DNA of 24,604 bases, taken from the NCBI GenBank assembly GCA_937883885.1, contig CAKZXL010000562.1, forward strand, positions 1-24,604, written 5' to 3'. A model generated the notes under the pieces. It saw only the letters and a program-made list of their open reading frames with translations, had not been told where the DNA came from and searched no databases. This document shows positions 7,732 through 18,926 of this stretch, piece by piece. The DNA comes from an uncultured Aquincola sp. (GTDB taxonomy: Bacteria > Pseudomonadota > Gammaproteobacteria > Burkholderiales > Burkholderiaceae). Positions within the stretch are counted from its first letter, which is position 1; every line of letters starts with the position of its first letter. The translations under genes and the position numbers were made by a program.

Positions 7732-9677
7732 CAGGCTGCCTTTCCGACCGGCGCGAAGGTCTTCGCGTCGATGATCTTCAACGTGGCCGAGACGACGCCG
7801 GTGCGGCCGTCTTCGTACTTCACCGCGGTTTCGATGAACTGCTCGGTGCGGCCGCCATACAGCGCGTCCAGCAGCACCGCATAACGGTCGGCGATGAAGC
7901 CGCGGCGGACCTTGCGGGTGCGCGTGAGTTCGCCGTCGTCGGCGTCCAGCTCCTTGTGCAGCACCAGGAAGCGGCTGATCTGCGAGCCGGCCAGGCGCTC
8001 GTCGGCGGCCAGGTCGGCATTGACCTGTTCCACGCACTCGCGCACCAGCTCCGTCACCTCGGGCTTGGCGGCCAGGTCGGTGTAGCCGGCGTAGGGCAGG
8101 TTGCGCCGCTCGGCCCAGTTGCCCACCGCCTCGAAGTCGATGTTGACGAAGGCGCACACCTTGTCGCGGCCATCGCCGAAGGCCACCGCCTCCTTGATGT
8201 GCGGGAAGAACTTGAGTTTGTTCTCCACGTACTTGGGCGCGAACATCGCGCCGTCGTGCGGGCCGCCGGCCATGCGGCCGACGTCTTTCGCGCGGTCGAT
8301 GATCTTCAGGTGCCCACCGGCATCCAGGAAGCCCGCATCGCCGGTGCGATACCAGCCGTCGGGTGTCAGCACCTCGGCGGTGGCGGCCTCATTCTTGTAG
8401 TAGCCCTTGAGCAGGCCGGGCGAGCGCACCAGGATCTCGCCGCTGTCGGCCACCTGGATCTGCACACCGTCGATGGGCACGCCCACCGTGTCGGCCTTGA
8501 CCTCGTGGTCGGGCTGCAGGCACACGAACACCGCGGTCTCGGTGCTGCCGTACAGCTGCTTGAGGTTGATGCCGATCGAGCGGTAGAAGCTGAAGAGGTC
8601 GGGGCCGATGGCCTCGCCCGCGGTGTAGGCCACCCGCACCCGCGACAGGCCCAGCGTGTTGCGCAGCGGGCCGTAGATCAGCAGGTCGCCCAGGCGGTAC
8701 TTCAGCCGGTCGAGCGCGCCCACCGGGCGGCCGTCCATCAGGGCCGGGCCCACGCGCTTGGCCAGCGTCAGGCAGCGGTGGAACAGCCAGCGCTTGAGGC
8801 GACCTGCATCCTCCATGCGGATCATCACGCTGGTGAGCAGGCCTTCGAAGATGCGGGGCGGCGCGAAGTAGTAGGTGGGGCCGATCTCCTTGAGGTCGAT
8901 CGTCACCGTGGCGCTGGACTCGGGGCAGTTGACCACGTAGCCGCAGGCCAGCCATTGCGCGTAGCTGAAGATGTTCTGGCCGATCCAGGCCGGCGGCAGG
9001 TAGGCCAGCACCTCCTCGCGCTCGGTCAGCTGGTCGAAGCGCTGGCCGGCGCGGGCGCGGTCCAGCAGCGAGGCATGGGTGTGCACCACGCCTTTCGGGT
9101 TGCCGGTGGTGCCCGAGGTGAAGAACATCGCGGCCACGTCGCCGGGTTGCAGCTGGGCCACCTCAGCGTCGAAGAAACCGGGGTTGCGCTGGTTCAACGC
9201 ACGGCCTTCTTCCAGCAGCGCATCCAGGCTGGCCATGCCGGGCTCGGTGTAGCTGCGCAGGCCGCGCGGATCGTCGAACCACACGCGGGCCAGCTGCGGG
9301 CACTGCGGGCGGATCTCGATCAGCTTGTCCAGCTGCTCCTGGTCTTCCACCACCGCGAAGGCCACTTCCGCGTTGTTGAGCGGGTAGACGAATTCGGCGG
9401 CCACCGCGTCCTGGTACAGCGGCACCGGCACCGCGCCCAGCGACTGGGCGGCCAGCATGCTGGCGTACAGGCGCGGGCGGTTCTCGCCGATCACCACCAG
9501 GTGCTGCCCGCGGCGCAGGCCTGCGGCATGCAGGCCGGCGGCCAGCGCACGCACCAGGTCAGCCAGCTGCTGCCAGGTGAGCGTCTGCCAGATGCCGTAT
9601 TCCTTCTCGCGCAGCGCCGGGGCCTGGGGCCGTTGGCGTGCGTGTTCGAGCATCAACCGCGGAAAGGTGTTTTCCAA
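7731..9677 (-). CDS. long-chain acyl-CoA ligase-like AMP-forming enzyme (first gene of the operon)
   Basis: A 648-residue adenylate-forming enzyme of the long-chain acyl-CoA synthetase type. The P-loop is MFFTSGTTGNPKG (184-196), followed by YGSTETAVF (376-384), GWYRTGD (441-447), an IDRAKD hinge (460-465) and a candidate C-terminal catalytic lysine near K589 in TRTRKVRRG. The start is a TTG at 9677: AAGGAG lies seven bases upstream, and the protein then begins MENTFPRLMLEHARQRPQAP, a natural first residue for this family. A longer frame upstream would enter the promoter. It heads the operon, overlapping livG by one base. It probably activates the acid imported by the transporter; chain length and type cannot be read. 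Confidence 0.93.
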   Translation of the reverse strand: MENTFPRLMLEHARQRPQAPALREKEYGIWQTLTWQQLADLVRALAAGLHAAGLRRGQHLVVIGENRPRLYASMLAAQSLGAVPVPLYQDAVAAEFVYPLNNAEVAFAVVEDQEQLDKLIEIRPQCPQLARVWFDDPRGLRSYTEPGMASLDALLEEGRALNQRNPGFFDAEVAQLQPGDVAAMFFTSGTTGNPKGVVHTHASLLDRARAGQRFDQLTEREEVLAYLPPAWIGQNIFSYAQWLACGYVVNCPESSATVTIDLKEIGPTYYFAPPRIFEGLLTSVMIRMEDAGRLKRWLFHRCLTLAKRVGPALMDGRPVGALDRLKYRLGDLLIYGPLRNTLGLSRVRVAYTAGEAIGPDLFSFYRSIGINLKQLYGSTETAVFVCLQPDHEVKADTVGVPIDGVQIQVADSGEILVRSPGLLKGYYKNEAATAEVLTPDGWYRTGDAGFLDAGGHLKIIDRAKDVGRMAGGPHDGAMFAPKYVENKLKFFPHIKEAVAFGDGRDKVCAFVNIDFEAVGNWAERRNLPYAGYTDLAAKPEVTELVRECVEQVNADLAADERLAGSQISRFLVLHKELDADDGELTRTRKVRRGFIADRYAVLLDALYGGRTEQFIETAVKYEDGRTGVVSATLKIIDAKTFAPVGKAA

Positions 9678-9684
9678 GGCAGGT

Positions 9685-9690
9685 CTCCTT
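9685..9690 (-). promoter_or_regulatory. ribosome binding site that supports the TTG start of the acyl-CoA ligase
   Basis: On the minus strand AAGGAG lies seven bases before the TTG at 9677. No ATG in frame nearby has a comparable site. Confidence 0.8.
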
Positions 9691-9702
9691 GTGTTGAACA
9701 CC

Positions 9703-9708
9703 ACTGTA
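9703..9708 (-). promoter_or_regulatory. candidate -10 element of the ligase/liv operon
   Basis: On the minus strand TACAGT matches TATAAT at four of six bases. It would place the start of transcription near 9696. No good -35 hexamer is present at the proper distance; that position is taken by the inverted repeat at 9729-9746, the usual arrangement for an activator-dependent class II promoter. Confidence 0.4.
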
Positions 9709-9728
9709 GGAAAGAAATTGACGCCCGC

Positions 9729-9746
9729 TTGTCGTTCTGACGACAA
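9729..9746. promoter_or_regulatory. inverted-repeat operator in the divergent promoter, likely site for the Crp/Fnr-type regulator
   Basis: TTGTCGTTCTGACGACAA is a perfect 7-bp inverted repeat with a 4-bp spacer, the spacing seen in FNR-type sites (TTGAT-N4-ATCAA). It lies between the divergent ligase and Crp/Fnr genes. Its centre is about 41 bp upstream of the predicted start of the ligase operon, matching the class II activator position. Assigning the neighbouring regulator as the binder is inference from position and spacing. Confidence 0.7.
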
Positions 9747-9801
9747 TCCTAGGGTCAGTCCGCCCCGGGGCTTTCCCGCATCGCGGCCTGCGCGACTTGC
9801 C

Positions 9802-10530
9802 ATGCCCGATACCGCCCCCTCTCACCGACCCGGCTCCGCGCTGCGTGCGCGGGCGCGCGCGGCCACCGCGGCCGAACTGGCCATGGTGCCCTGGCTGCAG
9901 GTGCTGGGCGACGAAGACCGCGCCCGCGTGGTGGCCGACCTGGAGGTGGCCGATGCCGACCCCGGCGACCTGGTGTGCAAGATCGGCCGCCGCGCCAACT
10001 ACTGGTTCGGCGTGGTCGACGGGCTGCTGAAGATGACCAACGACGCATCGGTGGAAGCGGCCATCACCTACTCGGGGCTGCCGCCGGGCGCCTGGTTCGG
10101 TGAGGGCACGCTGCTCAAGCGCGAGAGCTACCGCTACAACATCGAGACCCTGCGCCGCAGCGTGGTGGCCGGCCTGCCGATCGACACCTTCGAATGGCTG
10201 CTGGCGCGCAGCATCCCGTTCAACCGCTACCTGATGAACCAGCTCAACGAGCGGGTGAGCCAGTTCATCGCGGCACGAGAAACCGACCGCCTGACCGACC
10301 CCGACAGCCGCGTGGCCCGCAGCCTGGCCGGGCTGTTCCACCCGGTGTTGTTTCCCGGCGTGGGCACGCTGCTGCGCATCACGCAGCAGGAGCTGGCCTA
10401 CTTGGTGGGCCTGTCGCGCCAGCGCGTGAACGAGGCGCTGCGCGCACTGCAGGCGGCGCAGCTCATCCGCGTGGAGTACGGCGGCGTGCAGGTGCTGGAC
10501 CTGGAGGCGCTGCGGCGCTACCGGCGCTGA
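9802..10530 (+). CDS. Crp/Fnr-family transcriptional regulator
   Basis: A 242-residue protein with an N-terminal cyclic-nucleotide-binding-like beta-roll (roughly 30-135, including GDLVCKIGRRANYWFGVVDGLLKM and GLPPGAWFGEGTLL), a long dimer helix, and a C-terminal winged helix (about 190-240). The recognition segment is TQQELAYLVGLSRQRVNEALRALQ (194-217). It lacks the N-terminal cysteine cluster of FNR, so an iron-sulphur oxygen sensor is unlikely. The ligand could be a nucleotide, an acyl-CoA or something else. The ATG at 9802 fits the family start; the frame stays open further upstream but would run into the divergent ligase. It is divergent from the ligase/liv operon and very probably its activator, through the site at 9729-9746. 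Confidence 0.92.
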   Translation: MPDTAPSHRPGSALRARARAATAAELAMVPWLQVLGDEDRARVVADLEVADADPGDLVCKIGRRANYWFGVVDGLLKMTNDASVEAAITYSGLPPGAWFGEGTLLKRESYRYNIETLRRSVVAGLPIDTFEWLLARSIPFNRYLMNQLNERVSQFIAARETDRLTDPDSRVARSLAGLFHPVLFPGVGTLLRITQQELAYLVGLSRQRVNEALRALQAAQLIRVEYGGVQVLDLEALRRYRR

Positions 10531-10533
10531 GCC

Positions 10534-11238
10534 TCAGCGGCCGTAGATCGCTTCGGCCCGCCGGAACAGCACCCAGCTGGTGGCGATGTACTTGTGCCCG
10601 CCCAGCGGCCGGTTGCCGCGGTGCGTGTGGGTGAAGCCGGCCGGCGCGATGAGCAAGCTGCCGGTGCGTGGCTGGATGCGGCGGCCCTGGTACAGAAACT
10701 CGGTCTCGCCGCCATCGAAGCCGTCGTTCAGGTACAGCGTCCACAGCAGCACGCGGTGCAGCGCTTCGCCCTGGTCCGGCTTGGGGTACTGCTCGCTGTG
10801 CCAGTAGGGGTAGCCGCCTTCGTCGGCGATGTACTTCTGCAGGTTGATGGCGCCGGGCCGGAAGGCGGCCGTGGCCACCTGCGTCAACACCTCGTCGGGC
10901 AGTGCGCGCAGGCTGTCGGCGTCGAGCGTGCGCGGCTGGCCCGCGGCATCGGGCAGCTGCAGGCGCAGCGGGCCCAGCACGGTGTGCGGGTAGCGCCGCA
11001 AGTAGTGCAGCAGGGCGCTGAACACCGCCAGGTTGAGCTGCTGCCGCGTCTCCGCCCAGGCCGCATGCGCGTCCAGCGCAATGTCCCAGCTGTTCTTGAG
11101 CGTGAGGTCCAGGCCGCTGCCGGCTTCGCCGCGACGGGCATGGCCGCTGCGCTCGAAGCGCTGCACGATGGCCTGGCAGGCGGCGGCAGGCAGCACGCTG
11201 TCGAAGGTCTCGATGAAGTCGGGCGAAGGAGTGCTCAT
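10534..11238 (-). CDS. 2-oxoglutarate/Fe(II)-dependent oxygenase, prolyl-4-hydroxylase-like
   Basis: A 234-residue protein of the 2OG-Fe(II) oxygenase fold. The iron ligands are likely H147 and E149 in YWHSEQYP (an HxE variant of the usual HxD) and H206 in THTHRGNRP. K216 in GGHKYIATSW is placed to bind the 2-oxoglutarate carboxylate. The segment HRVLLWTLYLNDGFDGGETEF is characteristic of the family. The ATG at 11238 gives MSTPSPDFIETFDSVLP. No signal peptide is present, so it acts in the cytoplasm; the hydroxylated target is unknown. It begins only ten bases after the T-tract of the terminator of the upstream protease gene, with no visible ribosome site. It is convergent with the Crp/Fnr gene, with three bases between their ends. 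Confidence 0.88.
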   Translation of the reverse strand: MSTPSPDFIETFDSVLPAAACQAIVQRFERSGHARRGEAGSGLDLTLKNSWDIALDAHAAWAETRQQLNLAVFSALLHYLRRYPHTVLGPLRLQLPDAAGQPRTLDADSLRALPDEVLTQVATAAFRPGAINLQKYIADEGGYPYWHSEQYPKPDQGEALHRVLLWTLYLNDGFDGGETEFLYQGRRIQPRTGSLLIAPAGFTHTHRGNRPLGGHKYIATSWVLFRRAEAIYGR

Positions 11239-11247
11239 GCGTGAAGC

Positions 11248-11283
11248 AAAAAAAGGAAGCGCCCGGGAGGAACGGGCGCTTCC
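11248..11283 (-). terminator. intrinsic terminator of the PEP-CTERM protease gene
   Basis: Read on the minus strand, GGAAGCGCCCG and CGGGCGCTTCC form a perfect 11-bp stem with a 7-base loop, followed directly by seven T residues. It lies 17 bases after the protease stop codon. This is the clearest factor-independent terminator in the window. Confidence 0.92.
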
Positions 11284-11300
11284 TGCCAAGGCCGCGGGGA

Positions 11301-13379
<2,079 letters not shown>

Positions 13380-13385
13380 GGTCTG

Positions 13386-13390
13386 CTCCT
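13386..13390 (-). promoter_or_regulatory. ribosome binding site that decides the TTG start of the protease
   Basis: AGGAG on the minus strand lies six bases before the TTG at 13379. Starting there removes a non-signal-like N-terminal stretch and leaves a textbook signal peptide. Confidence 0.75.
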
Positions 13391-13417
13391 GGAACGTTCT
13401 GTTTTGAGAAACGTTCC
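13391..13417. promoter_or_regulatory. 8-bp inverted repeat straddling the predicted protease start site
   Basis: GGAACGTT at 13391-13398 and AACGTTCC at 13410-13417 form a perfect inverted repeat with an 11-base centre. With the predicted start at about 13409 it spans roughly -8 to +19, an operator-like position. If transcription began further upstream it could instead be a leader hairpin just before the ribosome site. Confidence 0.5.
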
Positions 13418-13419
13418 TT

Positions 13420-13435
13420 TGCATTGCTTGTGCCA
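13420..13435 (-). promoter_or_regulatory. candidate sigma-54 promoter of the protease gene
   Basis: On the minus strand TGGCACAAGCAATGCA has a canonical -24 element (TGGCAC) and GG-N10-GC spacing; the -12 element is ATGC instead of TTGC. It predicts a start near 13409 and a 30-base leader to the TTG at 13379. Sigma-54 control of PEP-CTERM genes is known from the PrsK/PrsR association in other bacteria. Confidence 0.5.
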
Positions 13436-13486
13436 GTGTGAACAAGCGACGGAACTTTTTCTAAGTGCTTGATTCCGCTCGCCGGC

Positions 13487-13513
13487 GTCGGTTGTGAGAG
13501 ACGGCCCACCGAC
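13487..13513. promoter_or_regulatory. possible upstream activator site of the protease promoter
   Basis: GTCGGT and ACCGAC form a perfect 6-bp inverted repeat separated by 15 bases, centred at 13500, about 91 bp upstream of the predicted protease start. That is in the usual range for sigma-54 activators. The match could be chance in GC-rich DNA. Confidence 0.25.
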
Positions 13514-13545
13514 CCATCGAGTGCCTGCGAGGTCGGAAATCCGCC

Positions 13546-13560
13546 TGCTGCGGCGCAGCA
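13546..13560 (-). terminator. short hairpin after the response-regulator gene, weak terminator candidate
   Basis: TGCTGC-GGC-GCAGCA forms a 6-bp stem with a 3-base loop, two bases after the stop codon of the response regulator. No T-tract follows on the minus strand, so it may only stabilise the 3' end. Confidence 0.3.
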
Positions 13561-13562
13561 TC

Positions 13563-14905
<1,343 letters not shown>

Positions 14906-14906
<1 letters not shown>

Positions 14907-16831
14907 CACGTCACTGTCTCCTGCACGCTGGCCGCGGCGGGTAGCCGCAGGCTGAAGCACGCGCCGCCGTTGGCATGGCCATGGGCCACGATGTCGCCGC
15001 CGAACTCCCGCGCGATGTCCCGCGAGATGGCAAGCCCCAGGCCCAGGCCGGCGCCCTGGGTCTTGGTGGTGAAAAAGGGTTCGAACAGATGGGCCTGGGT
15101 GGTGTCGTCCAGGCCGGCGCCGCTGTCGATCACGTCAATCCGCGCCCAGCGCTCCACCGCATCGCCGGGTTCGGCGGCTTCGTAGTCGGCGGCCAGGGTC
15201 AGCGTCTTGACCGGCGACTCGGCCATCGCGTCGATCGCGTTGCCGATGAGGTTGATCAGCACCTGCTCCAGCCGGTTGGCGTCGCACCAGGCCACCACCG
15301 CACCGGGCTCGCACAGGTTCACCACCTCCACCTGCTCCTTGCGCAGCCGCAGGCCGAAGAGGAACAGCGCATTGCCCAGCGCCACCGCCACGTCGGTGCG
15401 CGCGGGCACCGGCTCGGACTTGCGGGCAAAGCCCTTGAGCGGATGGATGATGCTGCCCATCTGGTCGGCCAGCCGGGCGATGATGCCCAGGTTGCCCGAC
15501 AGCGTCTTCATGTCGCCGCGCTTGAGAAACTCGATGGCGTTGCCCGACAGCGTGCGTATCGCGCCCAGCGGCTGCGTGAGTTCATGCGTGATGCCGGTGG
15601 CCAACTGGCCCAGCACCGCCATCTTGGCCGCATGCACCAGCTCGCTCTGCGTGGCCCGCAGCGTCTGCTCGGCCTGCTCGCGGTCGGCCACCTCCTTGCG
15701 CAGCCGGTCGTTGGCGGCGGTCAGGTCCAGCGTGCGGTTGGCCACCTTCTGCTCCAGGTCGGCATTGGCGCGTTCCAGCAGGGCCCGCGACTCCAGCCGC
15801 TGGCGTTGGATGCGCCGCCGCTGCGCGATGAAGAGCGCGAGCAGCAGCAGAAAGGCCGCCAGCACCGAGGCCATCATGCCGTTGAGCGCGGCCGCGGTGC
15901 GCACCTCGCGCAGGTCGAGGAACATCATCACCCGCCAGTCCATGCCGTCCAGCGGCCGGCTCATCACCAGCATGCCGGTGCCGGTGGCCCGGCGCAGCAT
16001 CTGCTGCTGGCCGCCGGGGCCGGGGCCGTCCATCAGCTGGCCGTCTTCGCCGATCCACAGCATGGGCGAGAGGGGAAACGGCCGGATGCGCATGCTGTTG
16101 TACATGCGGGTCAGCAGCAGGTCGACGCGCCGCTCGACCGGCAGGTCGACCAGCGCGGTGTAGCGCCAGCCGGGCTGGGACGAATGGATTACCACCTGGT
16201 TGGCATCGGCCAGCAACGCGGGCGCGCCCACCATCTGCCAGGTCTGGTCGATCGGCTCCAGGCTGATCTTGATGGCCGCCACGCCGATGACGCGGGCGCC
16301 ATCGCGGATGGGGTGCGAGACGAAGTAGCCCGGCTCGCCCCGCACGCCGATGGCGAAGTGGCGGCCCACACGGCCGGACAGGGCTTCCAGGAAGTAGGGG
16401 CGGAAGGACACGTCTTCGCCCACGCGGCTGTCGTCGCTGCGGTCGGCATTGCTCGAAGCCACCACCACGCCGCGGTCGTTCAGCACGAAGGCCGACATGC
16501 TGCCCACGTGCGCATTGAGGCGCCGCAGGTAGCTGTCGGCCGCCTGCACCCGGCGCGGGTTGCCGGGGTCGCGCAGCAGGTTCAGCACGTCATGGCTGAG
16601 CTGGATGGTGGCGGGCACATGCTCCAGCCGCTTGACCATGCCCTCCACCGCGGAGGCGAAGAGGTCCAGGCGGTGGTTGGATTCCGCCCGCAGCGAGGCA
16701 ATGCCCTGGTGCTCGCTCACGCTGAAGCCCAACCAGGCACTGCCCACGATGATGGACACCGCCACCACGCTCCACAACAAACGGCGCCATACCGGCAGGA
16801 CACGCCTGCCGGGCACCTCAGGACGGATCAC
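14906..16831 (-). CDS. membrane sensor histidine kinase, DctB/AauS type
   Basis: A 641-residue sensor kinase. A membrane span near 15-38 is followed by a large periplasmic domain (about 40-315) that looks like a double Cache fold (FVLNDRGVVVASS, RPYFLEALSG, GYFVSHPI, GVAAIKISLEPI). A second span lies at about 318-337, then a coiled coil (ALLERANADLEQKVANRT), the H-box with H416 (GITHELTQPLGAIR), the N-box (LINLIGNAIDAM, about 525-536) and G-boxes (DSGAGL, GLGLGLAISRDI). The start is a GTG at 16831 overlapping the stop of the upstream binding protein as GTGA. The order binding protein, kinase, regulator suggests the kinase senses an amino acid directly or through the binding proteins. Confidence 0.93.
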
Positions 16832-17718
16832 TTCTCTGCGTACTCTTCCATCGGCTTGTCATTCGGGTTGGCCCAGGCCGCCTTGGTGGCCTCCGACAGC
16901 GGCAGACCCACCTTGGTGTTGGTCGGGGGGATCGGCTGCATGAACCACTTGTCGTACAGCTTGGCCACGTCGCCACGCGCGATCTGGGCCTTGATGCTGT
17001 CGTCCACCGCCTTCTTGAAGGCGGGGTCGTCCTTGCGGATCATGATGGCGATGGGTTCGACCGACAGCACTTCACCCACGATCTTGTAGTCGCCGGGGGC
17101 CTTGGACTTGCTGATGTTGCCCGCCAGGATCTGGCCGTCCATCACGAAGGCATCGGCACGGCCCGATTCCAGCAGCAGGAACGAGTCGGAGTGGTCCTTG
17201 CCCATCACCTCCTTGAACTCCACGCCGTTGGCGCGGCGGTGCTTGCGCAGCGTCTGGACCGAGGTGGTGCCGGTGGTGGTGGCCACAGTCTTGCCCTTGA
17301 GGTCCTCGATCTTGTTGATGCCCGAGTTGGCCTTGACCGCGATGCGCACTTCTTCCACGTAGGTGGTGACGGCGAAGGCCACGTCCTTCTGGCGGGTGGC
17401 GTTGTTGGTGGTGGAGCCGCACTCGATGTCCACCGTGCCGTTCTGCACCAGCGGAATGCGGTTCTGCGAGGTCACCGGCTGGTACTTGATGTCCAGCTTG
17501 GCCATGCCCAGCTGCTTCTGGATGTCGGCCAGCACGTTCTGGCAGATGTCGTAGTGGAAGCCGGTGTACTTGCCGTCGCCCAGGGTGTAGGCCAGCGCGC
17601 CCGAAGACTCGCGGGTGCCGACGGTCACCGTGCCGGTGTCCTTGATCTTCTTCAGCGTATCGGCGTGCGCGCCGCCCAGGGCCAGCAGCGCGGCAATCGC
17701 AAACAAAGTCTTCGTCAT
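16828..17718 (-). CDS. gltI: GltI-type glutamate/aspartate periplasmic binding protein
   Basis: A 296-residue family 3 solute-binding protein. The signal peptide is MTKTLFAIAALLALGGAHA. The mature start (DTLKKIKDTGTVTVGTRESSGALAY) and the segment NRIPLVQNGTVDIECGSTTNN are typical of GltI, the binding protein for glutamate and aspartate. The ATG at 17718 follows the other binding-protein gene by 44 bp. The stop overlaps the kinase start by four bases, tying it tightly to the sensor. No permease (GltJ, GltK) or ATPase (GltL) gene follows, unlike the usual glt operon. It may serve a transporter encoded elsewhere or act as a co-sensor. The ligand is inferred from family. Confidence 0.92.
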   Translation of the reverse strand: MTKTLFAIAALLALGGAHADTLKKIKDTGTVTVGTRESSGALAYTLGDGKYTGFHYDICQNVLADIQKQLGMAKLDIKYQPVTSQNRIPLVQNGTVDIECGSTTNNATRQKDVAFAVTTYVEEVRIAVKANSGINKIEDLKGKTVATTTGTTSVQTLRKHRRANGVEFKEVMGKDHSDSFLLLESGRADAFVMDGQILAGNISKSKAPGDYKIVGEVLSVEPIAIMIRKDDPAFKKAVDDSIKAQIARGDVAKLYDKWFMQPIPPTNTKVGLPLSEATKAAWANPNDKPMEEYAEK

Positions 17719-17762
17719 GGTCGTCTCTTTCGACAGGGGGGAAAGGGTGGGGAAGGGATGGC

Positions 17763-18665
17763 TCACAGCGGGCGGTCCGTCGGGTGGCGGTACAGCTCCA
17801 GCAGCGCTTCGGAGGGCGGCCAGTTCAGATTCAGGCCGCGGGGCGGAATGGGGCGCTGGAACCACTTGGTGTAGATCTTCAGCGCCTCGCCGCTTTGCAT
17901 CAGGCGGGTGAGTTCGCGGTCGACGATGCGCTTGAGCGAGACATCGCCGCGCCGCATCATGCAGCCGTAGGCCTCGTAGCTCATGGGGTTGCCCACGACG
18001 ATCCAGTCGTCGGGGTTCTGGGCCTTGGCGCGCTCGCCGTACAGCAGTGCGTCGTCCATCATGAACGCTTCGGCACGGCCGGCCTCCAGCATCTGGAAGC
18101 TCTCGCCATGGTCTTTGGCCATCACGATGTTGATGGTGCCGCCCAGGCGTTCGTTGAAGGTGCGCAGCAAGCGCTCGGAGGTGGTGGCCGCGGTCACCAC
18201 CACGCTGTGACCGGCCAGGTCCGGAAAGTCGCGGATCTGTGTGCGCCGGTGCGTCATCAGCCGTGTGCCGATGACGAAGATGGAATTGGAGAACGCCACC
18301 TGCCGCGCACGTTCTTCGTTGTGGGTGGTGGAGCCGCACTCGATGTCCACGGTGCCGTTCTGCACCAGCGGAATCCGGTTCTGCGGCGTCACCGGCACCA
18401 GCTTGATGTTGAGCGCGGGCAGCTTCAGCTCGGTCTTGACGGCGTCCAGCAGGCGCAGCATCAGCTCGTGCGAGTAGCCCACCACCTGGCGCTTGCCGTC
18501 GTAATACGAGAAGGGCACCGACGACTCGCGGTGGCCCAGGTTGATGGTGGCGGTCTCGGAGATCTTGACCAGCGTGTCGGTCTGCGCATGCGCGGCGTGC
18601 GCGGTGGCCAGCAGGGCCAGCGACGACGACAGCAACAACAGACAACGGGCAAGGGTTCCAGACAT
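17763..18665 (-). CDS. second family 3 amino-acid-type periplasmic binding protein
   Basis: A 300-residue paralogue of the neighbouring GltI-like protein. It has a signal peptide (LLLLSSSLALLATAHAAHA) and mature start DTLVKISETATINLGHRESSVPFSYYDG. It shares the block NRIPLVQNGTVDIECGSTT with its neighbour but differs elsewhere (SFQMLEAGRAEAFMMDDALLYGE; a shorter, proline-rich end). The pair most likely arose by duplication and may differ in ligand. The ATG at 18665 is the first gene of the operon, about 32 bases after the predicted sigma-54 start site. Confidence 0.9.
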   Translation of the reverse strand: MSGTLARCLLLLSSSLALLATAHAAHAQTDTLVKISETATINLGHRESSVPFSYYDGKRQVVGYSHELMLRLLDAVKTELKLPALNIKLVPVTPQNRIPLVQNGTVDIECGSTTHNEERARQVAFSNSIFVIGTRLMTHRRTQIRDFPDLAGHSVVVTAATTSERLLRTFNERLGGTINIVMAKDHGESFQMLEAGRAEAFMMDDALLYGERAKAQNPDDWIVVGNPMSYEAYGCMMRRGDVSLKRIVDRELTRLMQSGEALKIYTKWFQRPIPPRGLNLNWPPSEALLELYRHPTDRPL

Positions 18666-18707
18666 CGACGAACCGCGGGACTACTCGTACAGACGGGCGG
18701 CATTGTG

Positions 18708-18723
18708 TGCACAAGGCGTGCCA
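18708..18723 (-). promoter_or_regulatory. sigma-54 promoter of the binding-protein/two-component operon
   Basis: On the minus strand TGGCACGCCTTGTGCA carries a perfect -24 element (TGGCACG) and GG-N10-GC spacing; only the first base of TTGC differs (GTGC). It predicts a start near 18697 and a 32-base leader. The operon encodes a sigma-54 activator, which makes self-control plausible. Confidence 0.6.
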
Positions 18724-18809
18724 AGGCCATCCGTAGGGTCCACAGCAGGGTTTGCACCAGGGCTGCGGGCGGGCAGGCAGGCCCTGCCGGACTGCGTGGG
18801 CCGGGCCGG

Positions 18810-18823
18810 TTCGGAAATCCGTC
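18810..18823. promoter_or_regulatory. candidate activator site, TTCGG-N4-CCG type
   Basis: TTCGGAAATCCGTC matches eight of ten fixed positions of TTCGG-N4-CCGAA, the inverted repeat that I recall being reported for the Pseudomonas acidic-amino-acid regulator AauR. It is centred about 120 bp upstream of the predicted operon start, a normal place for an enhancer-type site. Confidence 0.45.
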
Positions 18824-18926
18824 AAGGGGCTCGCCGCAGGCGACGGAAAACCGGCGCCATCGCCGGCGTTAGGCGCTGTGCAGCGGACCCTGCGGCCGCG
18901 CCGTCCAGTGGGTTCCGAAGCGCTTT

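Noticed and set aside
14975..17089. A 704-residue plus-strand open frame opposite the kinase
   Set aside because: The composition is that of an antisense shadow and it would overlap the entire kinase gene.
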